NCBI GenBank assembly: GCA_964385045.1
Contig: CAYLNM010000014.1
Coordinates: 1-53,596, forward strand
Source: CAYLNM01 sp964385045
Lineage (GTDB): Bacteria > Planctomycetota > Phycisphaerae > Phycisphaerales > SM1A02
Length of the DNA stretch: 53,596 nucleotides
Reading direction: 5' to 3'
How positions within the stretch are numbered: the first letter of the stretch is position 1; each line of letters begins with the position of its first letter. This document shows, in pieces, positions 20,459 to 27,951 of this stretch. Under the pieces are notes generated by a model. The model saw only the letters and a list, made by a program, of their open reading frames with translations. It did no database searches and was not told the origin of the DNA. The position numbers and the translations under genes are program-made.

Positions 20459-21577
20459 ATGACGAGCGCCGCGACTCGCCGCACGCCCTCCAACCGCCTC
20501 GGTCTCGACTACGCCGCCGAGGCCCGCCGCTTCCCCGCGGTGGGCGGGCTGGAGGACCTCGCCCTCATCGACGTGCACGCCCACGTCAACGGCCGCCGCG
20601 CGGCCGAGCTCTACGGGCGGGTGGCGGAGCTCTACGGCGTCCGCCTCACCTACACGATGACCTGGTGGGACCAGGTCGAGGGCGTGCGGGAGACCCTGGG
20701 CGACCGCGTCCGCTTCATCGCCTTCCCGCGGCTGCAGCGGATGCACGAGGACCGGGACAAGCCGGCGATGGGCCTGATCGAGCAGCTCGAGCAGTTCCAC
20801 GCCGCCGGGGCGCGGATGCTCAAGTTCTGGATGGGCCCGCGGATCATCGACTACGTCGAGCACGTCGATCCCGCGATCCTGCAGAACCTCGACGCGCCAC
20901 CGCGGCTGCAGGCGATGGAGCGGGCGGCCGAGCTCGACATGATGTTCATGGTGCACGTGGCCGACCCCGACACGTGGTTCCGCACCACCTACGCCGACAC
21001 CGGCCGCTACCGGGCCAAGCCCGAGCACTACGTCGCCTTCGAGCGCGTGTTGCGGATGCATCCCGACCGCCCGTGGATCGGCGCCCACATGGGCGGCTGG
21101 CCCGAGGACCTCGACTTCCTCACCGGCCTCATGGAGCGGCACGAGCACCTGTACCTCGACACCAGCGCATGCAAGTGGATGGTGCGTGAGCTGAGCCGCC
21201 ACCCGCGGGAGCGGCTCGTCGCCTTCCTCGAGCGGTTCCGCGACCGGATCCTCTTCGGCTCCGACATCGTCGTGACCGAGGAGCACCTCGAGCCCGACCC
21301 CGGCGAGAGCCCGATGGGCGGCAAGGCCTCGTCGCCCGAGGAGGCCTTCGACCTCTACGCGAGCCGGTACTGGGCCCTGCGGACGATGCTCGAGACGGAC
21401 CACGTCGGGGAGAGCCCGATCGCCGATCCCGACCTCGCGATGGTCGATCCCGAGCGGCACGACGAGTGGAGCGCCCCGCGGCTGGTGGGTCGGCACCTCG
21501 ACGCGGGCCTGCTCCGGGCGATCTACCACGACAACGCCCACCGAGTGGTGGGGCGCTGGTACGGCGACCACGCGTGA
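20459..21577 (+). CDS. amidohydrolase (PF04909-type) family protein
   Basis: This 372-residue TIM-barrel metal-dependent hydrolase or decarboxylase is of the amidohydrolase-2 group. Metal-site features are the first-strand HxH in LIDVHAHVNG, a His in MVHVADPDTWF, a His in WIGAHMGGWPEDL, and the last-strand Asp in ILFGSDIVV. The C-terminus ends in the typical IYHDNAHRVVG helix, where the family often has NARRLL. The ATG at 20459 gives a 30-residue lead before the barrel. No Shine-Dalgarno or -10 box is obvious. The substrate cannot be inferred and the neighbours do not suggest a pathway. Confidence 0.88.
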   Translation: MTSAATRRTPSNRLGLDYAAEARRFPAVGGLEDLALIDVHAHVNGRRAAELYGRVAELYGVRLTYTMTWWDQVEGVRETLGDRVRFIAFPRLQRMHEDRDKPAMGLIEQLEQFHAAGARMLKFWMGPRIIDYVEHVDPAILQNLDAPPRLQAMERAAELDMMFMVHVADPDTWFRTTYADTGRYRAKPEHYVAFERVLRMHPDRPWIGAHMGGWPEDLDFLTGLMERHEHLYLDTSACKWMVRELSRHPRERLVAFLERFRDRILFGSDIVVTEEHLEPDPGESPMGGKASSPEEAFDLYASRYWALRTMLETDHVGESPIADPDLAMVDPERHDEWSAPRLVGRHLDAGLLRAIYHDNAHRVVGRWYGDHA

Positions 21578-21595
21578 CCGCCGGCGTCGGGGCCG

Positions 21596-21650
21596 GCACC
21601 CTCACCGGCACCCACACCGGCGCCCACACCGGCACCGGCCCGGACGATGG
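21596..21650. repeat. short CACCGGC-containing tandem repeat
   Basis: About four degenerate 12-bp units (CACCGGCNCCCA) lie just after the amidohydrolase stop, in the gap between convergent genes. Confidence 0.55.
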
Positions 21651-21786
21651 CACGGGCCTCGACGCCGGCCGCGGCACCCACGCCGGTCGGGACCACAGCC
21701 GCGGCCCCGCGCCGCGCGCCTCTCGCCCCCCGCCACCACTTGACGGATGAGCACCGGCCGCGGGGACCCGGCCCCGACGATGTCGC

Positions 21787-23166
21787 TCAGCTCTCCTCGA
21801 GCGCCGCGAAGTCGGGGTCCGAGACGTCCACGTCCGCCCGGCCGGTGATCGCCCGCAGGATGCGGTCGACGTGCACGTGGGTGTTCTCGATGTAGAACCG
21901 CGTCCGGCGCTGGCTGCCGCCGCAGGCCGTCCCGGCGACGTGCACGCCCGGCACGTTCGTCTCCTGCGTCGCCCGGTCGAACCGCGGGGCGCGGTCCTCG
22001 CCGACGAGCTCGACCCCGAGCTGCTCGAAGAGCGTCGGATCCTGCCGGTAGCCGGTGAGCAGCAGCACGCGATCGGCGGGCACCCGCGTCGTCGCGCGGG
22101 CATCGTGCCGCGGCCGGCCCGCGCCGTCCACCGGGGCGAGGACGATGTGGTCGGAACCGATCGCGACGGGCACGGTCCGGGGATGCCAGCCGATGCGGCC
22201 GCGATCGATCAGCCACTCGATCTCGGGCCGCAGCCAGTACTTGACCGACGTCGGGTCGAAGGCCTCACCACGGTAGCTGATCGCGACGGGCACGCCCGCG
22301 CGGTACAGCCGCAGGGCCGCCTCCACCGCACTGTTCCTCCCGCCGACCACGAGCACCCGGCGGCCGAGGAACTCGTGCGGCTCGCCGAACCAGTGCGAGA
22401 CGTGGCCGGCGTCCTCGCCGTCGATGCCGAGCCGGTTCGGCCGGTGCATGTCGCCGATCGCCAGGACGACGCGCCGGGCGTGGGCGTGCTCGGCCGGCGC
22501 CGCCGCGGCGTCGCCCGCGCTGCCGCTGCCGTCGCCGTCGACGAGGCCGGCGGAGGCGAGGCCGACGGCCCCGGTGACGGCCGCACCGTTCCGGGCGGGA
22601 CCGCTTCCCCGGCCGGTCGCCGCGGCCGGGCCGGCGGCCGGGCCGCCCGCCGGCGCGTCATCGCCGAACGCCCGAAGCCGCGCCCACTCGGCGGGCCCTC
22701 CGACGCCGTGGTCCGACCGCTCCACGGTCAGCCGGAAGCCGCGGGCCGCGTCGCCGTCGATCCGCGTCACCCGTCGCCACGCGTGCACCGGCAGCCGGTG
22801 CTGGGCCACCACCGCCCGGAGGTAGGCGAGATAGTCCTCGCGGGTCGCCTTGGACTGATCGGGGCTCGGGATCGGAACCCCGGCGATCGCGATCCGCTCG
22901 GGGCTCGAGAAGAAGCGCGTGCCGGGCGCCCACCAGGCGATCGTCGCCCCGATCGGGCCCGCCTCCAGCTGCACCGTGCGCAGGTCGGCCGCCCGAAGCC
23001 CGATCGCCAGCTCGAGGCCGATCGGCCCCCCGCCCACGATCGCCACGTCGGCCGGGTCGTCGGGCCCCGGCAGCGGCGGCAGGTCGGCCGTCGCGGGCAT
23101 CGCCGGGGCCGGGCCGCCGGCGGGGCGCGGGGCGGCCCCGGCGGCCGGCTGGGGAGCGTCATCCAT
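21787..23166 (-). CDS. YpdA-like FAD/NAD(P)-dependent oxidoreductase
   Basis: This 459-residue flavoprotein has two dinucleotide-binding motifs: VAIVGGGPIGLELAIGL near residue 45 (FAD) and RVLVVGGRNSAVEAALRLY (NAD(P)H). The segment FFSSPERIAIAGVPIPSPDQSKATRED matches the YpdA type of thioredoxin-reductase-like enzymes, which in Firmicutes reduce bacillithiol disulfide. The C-terminus holds GVHVAGTACGG and YIENTHVHVDRIL. About 40 Pro/Ala-rich residues precede the first motif, and an Ala/Gly-rich insert follows the FAD domain. A TAGCAT hexamer ends 5 nt before the ATG, pointing to a leaderless transcript. The substrate here is uncertain; monooxygenase activity is the alternative. Confidence 0.85.
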   Translation of the reverse strand: MDDAPQPAAGAAPRPAGGPAPAMPATADLPPLPGPDDPADVAIVGGGPIGLELAIGLRAADLRTVQLEAGPIGATIAWWAPGTRFFSSPERIAIAGVPIPSPDQSKATREDYLAYLRAVVAQHRLPVHAWRRVTRIDGDAARGFRLTVERSDHGVGGPAEWARLRAFGDDAPAGGPAAGPAAATGRGSGPARNGAAVTGAVGLASAGLVDGDGSGSAGDAAAAPAEHAHARRVVLAIGDMHRPNRLGIDGEDAGHVSHWFGEPHEFLGRRVLVVGGRNSAVEAALRLYRAGVPVAISYRGEAFDPTSVKYWLRPEIEWLIDRGRIGWHPRTVPVAIGSDHIVLAPVDGAGRPRHDARATTRVPADRVLLLTGYRQDPTLFEQLGVELVGEDRAPRFDRATQETNVPGVHVAGTACGGSQRRTRFYIENTHVHVDRILRAITGRADVDVSDPDFAALEES

Positions 23167-23214
23167 GGACGATGCTACGCGGGCCCGCCGGCCGCCCGCC
23201 CCCGGGACGGCGGA

Positions 23215-23667
23215 TCACCCGCGCGTCGACCGCTCCACCAGCAGCACCCCACCCACGAGCATCGCCACGCCGACGATCCGCCCCCAGTCGGACGGTCGCC
23301 GCTCGAGGCCGAGCAGTCCGAAGTGGTCGATCGCCAGGCTGCTGGAGAACTGGCCGACCACGAACACCGAGACGAGCAGGGCGACGCCGAGGACGGGGGC
23401 CGCCACGAGCATCACCGTCACGAGCGTCGCTCCGATCAGCCCGCCGAGGAGCGCCCACTTCGGCGCCGCGGCGAAGGCCGCGAGGGACGGCGGCGACACG
23501 CGGGCGGCGAGCAGGACCAGCGTGATCGCCAGCGCCCCCACGTACATGTTCAGCATCCCGGCCTGGAACGGGTGTCCCGCGTGCTTGCGGAACTCCGCGT
23601 TCATGGCGGCCTGCACCGGCTGCAGGACGCCGACGAGGAAGACGAGGAGGATCAGCAGCAAGCGCAC
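23215..23667 (-). CDS. DMT superfamily transporter, YdcZ family
   Basis: This 150-residue, half-size permease has about five hydrophobic helices: LLLILLVFLVGVLQPVQAAMN, AGMLNMYVGALAITLVLLAA, WALLGGLIGATLVTVMLVAAPVL, VALLVSVFVVGQFSSSLAI and IVGVAMLVGGVLLVE. The pattern GxxxPxQAxxNxxxR at the start is typical of YdcZ (DUF606) proteins, small drug/metabolite-type transporters that may pair with a second copy. No partner copy is visible. It lies on the same strand as the flavoprotein (48 bp apart) and downstream of the amidase (158 bp). Confidence 0.87.
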   Translation of the reverse strand: MRLLLILLVFLVGVLQPVQAAMNAEFRKHAGHPFQAGMLNMYVGALAITLVLLAARVSPPSLAAFAAAPKWALLGGLIGATLVTVMLVAAPVLGVALLVSVFVVGQFSSSLAIDHFGLLGLERRPSDWGRIVGVAMLVGGVLLVERSTRG

Positions 23668-23825
23668 GGCGGGCTCCGGCTCGGCGGACGATCCGTCCCG
23701 CCGCCCCCGGGAGGCCCCGGGTCACGCGACGACGCGAACGGCGGGCGCCGTGCGACACGTCGCCCCGGACGGCCGGGAGGACGCCCCGACGGCGCCTCGA
23801 CGGGATCGTTCGCATGCGGCCCGGC

Positions 23826-24740
23826 TCAGGCGAACGCGCCGCGGCCTCGCAGCGACTCGACGCCGGACTGGAGCGTGCGCCCGGGGCAGGCGGTCGATGC
23901 GTGCGGCCACTCGCGGTGCGTTCGCACGCGCTGGACCGGCACGCCGCAGGCCCGGCGAAGGGCGATGATGGTCCGCTGGAGGCCGGCGAGCTGGTCCGCC
24001 GTCGGCGTCTGCAGCTCGAAGTTGCCCATGAGCATCACGCCCACGTTGCCTTCGTTGGCCTGGCCCACGTGGGCGCCCTGCCACCGCAGCGGACGCCCCT
24101 CCCACACCCGACCCTGCGGATCGACGACGTAGTGGTAGCCGATGTCGGCCCAGGTGCGATGGTCCTGGTGGGATCGCTGCACGAGCCGCATCCGATCGCG
24201 GGCCTGCGCCTTGGTCCGGCCGCGGTACTCGATCGCGTCGTGATGGATCGTGATCCAGCGGATCGGCAGCATGGGGTCGATGCCCACGGCGGTGCGGGTC
24301 GGAGCCGCCCCCCAGACCCGTCGCGGCTCGAGTCCCGCGATCCGGACCGCGGGGACGGTCGACGGCGCCGCACCCGGCATCGATCCGTGCGGCGTCTCGA
24401 CGGGCGGCGCGGACGACGCAGCGGTCTGGTCGCGGCCCCCCGCGTCCCACGGGACGCCGGGCAGCCGGGAGCCCAGCAGACCCCGCGAGCTTCCGGCCGA
24501 CGTGCAGCCGCCGAGGACGAGACCGAGGCCGGCGAGCACCATCGCCCGTCGATCGAGCCGTGGACCCACGGCGTCGCCCGCAGCGCCGTTCTCACCGGAC
24601 CTGCGCCCCGCGTCACCCTCGGCCGCGCCGCTCACCCGGGGCTCGACCGCCCCGCGGCCGCTCGAGATCGCGTCCGCCTTCGCCTGGTGTCGCCGCATCC
24701 GTGCCCTCGCCAGTGCCGGTTCGTGCCCCGCACGGCTCAT
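23826..24740 (-). CDS. lipoprotein N-acetylmuramoyl-L-alanine amidase (PGRP-like)
   Basis: This 304-residue protein belongs to the amidase_2/peptidoglycan recognition fold, which cleaves the bond between MurNAc and the stem peptide. A basic N-terminal region of about 60 residues ends in a lipoprotein signal (RRAMVLAGLGLVLGGC), so it should be anchored in the periplasm. In the catalytic domain the zinc ligands are placed at His in WITIHHDAIEYRG, His in RTHREWPH and Cys in STACPGR. YHYVVDPQGRVWEGRP and GVMLMGNFE are typical PGRP strands. The N-terminus is unusually long before the lipobox, so a downstream start is possible. It is the first gene of a leftward run with the YdcZ permease and flavoprotein. 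Confidence 0.9.
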   Translation of the reverse strand: MSRAGHEPALARARMRRHQAKADAISSGRGAVEPRVSGAAEGDAGRRSGENGAAGDAVGPRLDRRAMVLAGLGLVLGGCTSAGSSRGLLGSRLPGVPWDAGGRDQTAASSAPPVETPHGSMPGAAPSTVPAVRIAGLEPRRVWGAAPTRTAVGIDPMLPIRWITIHHDAIEYRGRTKAQARDRMRLVQRSHQDHRTWADIGYHYVVDPQGRVWEGRPLRWQGAHVGQANEGNVGVMLMGNFELQTPTADQLAGLQRTIIALRRACGVPVQRVRTHREWPHASTACPGRTLQSGVESLRGRGAFA

Positions 24741-24866
24741 GATATCGGGCCTTCCGCCCCGCCGACTTGAGCCGTCGCTCCGCCGGCGAGCCGGTCCGGC
24801 GGGCGAGGACGGCCTCCGGTGCGTGGGCGCGACGTCGCGGGCCTCGAACGCGCCCGCGGCGCGCGA

Positions 24867-24898
24867 CGAGGCCCGGACGGCGAACCGCCCGGGCCTCG
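24867..24898 (-). terminator. hairpin downstream of pnp
   Basis: CGAGGCCCGG (24867-24876) pairs perfectly with CCGGGCCTCG (24889-24898) around a 12-nt loop, about 60 nt past the pnp stop. There is no T-run, so it may end or protect the transcript. Confidence 0.5.
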
Positions 24899-24960
24899 GG
24901 ATCGTGCGGGGTGCCCCGCTCCGCTCCCGGTCGCGACCGGGAGGAGGGACGGACGGCGGA

Positions 24961-27162
24961 TCAGTCGTCCGCGGCGGCGACCGCCTCGGCGGTCTCCTCG
25001 CCCTCGGCGTCGCCGTCGGTCTCCGGCTTGGCCATCGCGGCCTTGCGGGAGAGCTTGATGCGACCCGAGTCGTCCACGTTGATGACCTTGACGCGGACCA
25101 TGTCCCCGACCTTCACCACGTCCTCGACGTTCTTGACGAAGCCGTCGGCGAGCTCGGAGATGTGGCACATGCCGTCGGTGCCGGGAGCGATCTCGACGAA
25201 GGCGCCGAAGTCCTTGGTCGAGACGACCTTGCCCTCGTACACGGAGCCGACGCGGACCTCGGCGCCCAGCGCCTCGACCTCGGCCCGGGCCATGTCGCCG
25301 GCGATCCCGTCGGTCGCGGCGATGAACACGCGGCCGTCGTTCTCGACGTCGATCTGGGCGCCGGTGCGCTCCTGGATCGAGCGGATGGTCTTGCCGCCGG
25401 GGCCGATCAGCTTGCCGATCTTGTCCGGGTCGATCATGACCGTGATGATGCGCGGGGCGTACTTGCTCAGCTCCTCGCGGGGGCCGGGCAGGACCTTCTC
25501 CATGGCCTCGATGATCTCGATGCGGCCGGTGCGGGCCTGCTCGAAGATCTGCTCGATCTCGTCGTACCACAGGCCGCGGGCCTTGAGGTCGAGCTGGATG
25601 CCGGTGATGCCGTCACGGCTGCCGGACACCTTGAAGTCCATGTCGCCGAAGAAGTCCTCCTCGCCGATGATGTCGGTGACGTGGATGAGGGTGCCGGCGT
25701 CGTCGGTGAAGCGGCCGACGGAGATGCCGGCGACGGTCGCCTTGATCGGCACGCCCGCGTCCATCATCGCCAGGCAGCCGCCGCAGACCGACGCCATCGA
25801 CGACGAGCCGTTGGACTCGGTGATGTCGCTGATGATGCGGACGGTATACGGGAACTCCTCCACGTCCGGCAGGATGCCGAGCAGCGAGCGCTCGGCGAGG
25901 GCGCCGTGGCCGATCTCGCGGCGGCCCGGACCCATGATGCGGCCGGCCTCGCCGACGCAGAACGGCGGGAAGTTGTAGTGGAGGTAGAACTTCTTGGCGT
26001 ACTCGGGCATGAGCCCGTCGACGATCTGCTCGTCGCGGCCGGTGCCGAGCGTGCAGCTCACCAGCGACTGCGTCTCGCCGCGCTGGAAGAGGGCCGAGCC
26101 GTGCGGGCGGGCGAAGTAGCCGGCGATCATCTTGAGTGGCCGGATCTCGTTCGCCTTCCGGCCGTCGGCGCGGACGCCCGACTCGGTGATCAGCTTGCGG
26201 GTGATCTTCTTCTCGAGGGTGCGGAAGGCCTCCTTCGCCATCGAGCGGGCCTTCTTCGATGCCTCGAACTCGGCGACGGTGCCGTCCTCCTTGAGGGCGA
26301 ACTCGCCGTCGAGCAGCTGCGCCCGGAGCTCGTCCACGCGGTCGTTGCGGTCGGCCTTGCCCGGGATCTTGCGGGCCTCGGTCAGGTCCTTCTCGCACAG
26401 CTCCTTGACGCGGGCGACGATCTCGTCACTGGGGAGGTTGAGCTCGCCCATCCGCTTCTCGACCCCGGCCTTCTCGATCAGCTCGTTCTGCATCTCGAGG
26501 AGCGGCTTGATGCCCTCCTCGTAGCCGAACTTGATCGCGGCGAGGACGTCGGCGTCCGGCACCTCGGCGGCGCCGACCTCGATCATGTTGATGCCGTCGG
26601 AGTGACCCGAGAGCACGAGGTCGAGGTCGCTGTACTCGAGCTGCGACTGGGTCGGATTGAGGACGAACGTCTCGCCGTCCTCGGTGACCACCCGGCCGAT
26701 GCGAACGGTCGCGACGGGACCCTCGAACGGGGCGTCGGTCAGCGACAGGGCCGCGGACGCGGCGGTGCAGGCGATGACGTCGCAGTCGTTCTCGCCGTCG
26801 TGGCTCATGACCCACGCCTGGATCTGCACCTCGTCGATGAAGCCGTCGGGGAACAGGGGTCGGATGGGCCGGTCCATGTTCCGCATGGTGAGGATCTCCT
26901 TCTCGTTGGGAGCACCCTCGCGCTTGCGGAAGCCGCCGGGGAACTTGCCGCCGGCGGCGAGCTTCTCGCGGTAGTCGCACTGGAGCGGGAAGAAGTCGAG
27001 CCCGGGGCGCGGGGACGCCCGCATGGCGCTGCACATCACGGCGCTCTCGCCGTAGGAGGCGATCACCGCGCCGGAGGCGAGGCGGGCGACCTCGCCGGTC
27101 TCGAAGCGATAGACCCGGCCGGCGATCTCTCGCTCGACCACGATCTTCTCATCGGTCGTCAT
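24961..27162 (-). CDS. pnp: polyribonucleotide nucleotidyltransferase
   Basis: This 733-residue phosphorolytic 3'-5' exoribonuclease is a core part of RNA turnover. Two RNase PH domains flank an alpha-helical linker; the first contains FFPLQCDYREKLAAGGKFPGGF and the second HGSALFQRGETQSLV and DITESNGSSSMASVCGG. A KH domain (IGKLIGPGGKTIRSIQERTG) and an S1 domain (GSVYEGKVVSTKDFGAFVEI) follow, then an acidic Ala/Glu tail. Length and domain order match E. coli PNPase. The ATG at 27162 has only a distant GAGG. The gene follows rpsO, the common order, with two strong hairpins in the 244-bp gap that could be RNase III targets. Confidence 0.97.
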   Translation of the reverse strand: MTTDEKIVVEREIAGRVYRFETGEVARLASGAVIASYGESAVMCSAMRASPRPGLDFFPLQCDYREKLAAGGKFPGGFRKREGAPNEKEILTMRNMDRPIRPLFPDGFIDEVQIQAWVMSHDGENDCDVIACTAASAALSLTDAPFEGPVATVRIGRVVTEDGETFVLNPTQSQLEYSDLDLVLSGHSDGINMIEVGAAEVPDADVLAAIKFGYEEGIKPLLEMQNELIEKAGVEKRMGELNLPSDEIVARVKELCEKDLTEARKIPGKADRNDRVDELRAQLLDGEFALKEDGTVAEFEASKKARSMAKEAFRTLEKKITRKLITESGVRADGRKANEIRPLKMIAGYFARPHGSALFQRGETQSLVSCTLGTGRDEQIVDGLMPEYAKKFYLHYNFPPFCVGEAGRIMGPGRREIGHGALAERSLLGILPDVEEFPYTVRIISDITESNGSSSMASVCGGCLAMMDAGVPIKATVAGISVGRFTDDAGTLIHVTDIIGEEDFFGDMDFKVSGSRDGITGIQLDLKARGLWYDEIEQIFEQARTGRIEIIEAMEKVLPGPREELSKYAPRIITVMIDPDKIGKLIGPGGKTIRSIQERTGAQIDVENDGRVFIAATDGIAGDMARAEVEALGAEVRVGSVYEGKVVSTKDFGAFVEIAPGTDGMCHISELADGFVKNVEDVVKVGDMVRVKVINVDDSGRIKLSRKAAMAKPETDGDAEGEETAEAVAAADD

Positions 27163-27280
27163 CAATTCTGGTGTCCTCTGCCGGGAGCGACCGCACCGCG
27201 GGTGCGACCGGCTCCTCGTCTGCGTGAACGCGAAGACGCCACTACGCGCGGCGTCGGGTCGCGACCGACGACGTTCATGA

Positions 27281-27328
27281 GGCAGAAGGCAGGACGCAGA
27301 CGCGATCATGTGCGCCCTGCCTGCTGCC
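27281..27328 (-). promoter_or_regulatory. long imperfect hairpin in the pnp leader
   Basis: GGCAG/CTGCC, AGGCAGG/CCTGCCT and CGCA/TGCG stack into a 16-pair stem with two single mismatches and a 12-nt loop. Such long stems upstream of pnp are RNase III cleavage sites used for PNPase autoregulation in E. coli; the role here is inferred. Confidence 0.6.
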
Positions 27329-27333
27329 GCACG

Positions 27334-27355
27334 CTTCGCTCCGGAGGGAGCGAAG
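27334..27355 (-). promoter_or_regulatory. nine-pair hairpin between rpsO and pnp
   Basis: CTTCGCTCC (27334-27342) and GGAGCGAAG (27347-27355) form a perfect stem with a 4-nt loop, 51 nt past the rpsO stop. It lacks a T-run, so it is a weak terminator or a processing element. Confidence 0.6.
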
Positions 27356-27406
27356 GCCGTGGCCGCGATCGCGGAAGTCGGTGTGCTGTCGCCCGGCCGG
27401 GCAGGA

Positions 27407-27676
27407 CTACTTGCGGAGGCCGAGCTTCTTGATGAGCGCCTGGTAGCGCCCGCGATCGGTCTTCTGCAGGTACCGCAGGAGGCGGTTCCGCTTGCCGACC
27501 AGCATGAGGAGACCCCGCCGCGAGGCGAAGTCGTGCTTGTGCTCCTTCAGGTGCTCCGTCAGGTTCGAGATGCGGGTCGTGAGGATCGCGACCTGGACCT
27601 CGGGCGAGCCGGTGTCCGAGTCGTTGATCCGGTGCTCCTCGACGAGCTGCTGACGGGCTTCTGCGGTGATGGTCAT
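27407..27676 (-). CDS. rpsO: 30S ribosomal protein S15
   Basis: This 89-residue primary 16S rRNA-binding protein of the small-subunit platform has the standard length. The family signatures are DTGSPEVQVAILTTRISNLTEHL and HDFASRRGLLMLVGKRNRLLRYL. The ATG at 27676 has no Shine-Dalgarno sequence; instead a six-pair hairpin (27681-27695) sits 4 nt upstream, where it could serve autoregulation by S15. It lies between gyrB and pnp, all on the minus strand. Confidence 0.98.
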   Translation of the reverse strand: MTITAEARQQLVEEHRINDSDTGSPEVQVAILTTRISNLTEHLKEHKHDFASRRGLLMLVGKRNRLLRYLQKTDRGRYQALIKKLGLRK

Positions 27677-27680
27677 CGTG

Positions 27681-27695
27681 GGATGGCGTCCATCC
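27681..27695 (-). promoter_or_regulatory. hairpin at the rpsO translation start
   Basis: GGATGG and CCATCC form a six-pair stem with a 3-nt loop ending 4 nt before the ATG, exactly in the ribosome-binding window. S15 represses its own mRNA through leader structures in several bacteria, so this is a candidate site. Confidence 0.5.
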
Positions 27696-27951
27696 GGCGG
27701 AACGAGGGTCGCACCCATCCCGGGGAGACGCCCCGGGGCGAGTATCGTCCGCGCCGCTCCGGCGGGGAGAGTTTCCGTGAACCCCGCAGGATAGCGGGAC
27801 CGGGGAATCTCGTCCACGCGCCCGCCCGAACAGGCCCCGTGCGGCCGGGCGGCGAGGCGGCCGGGCCGCGTGCCCCGCCCATGGCGTCCCGCCGGAGCCG
27901 GGCTCCCCCGGGCATCGCGGCCCGGCCGGCCCCCGCGGCGGGGACCGGGAC

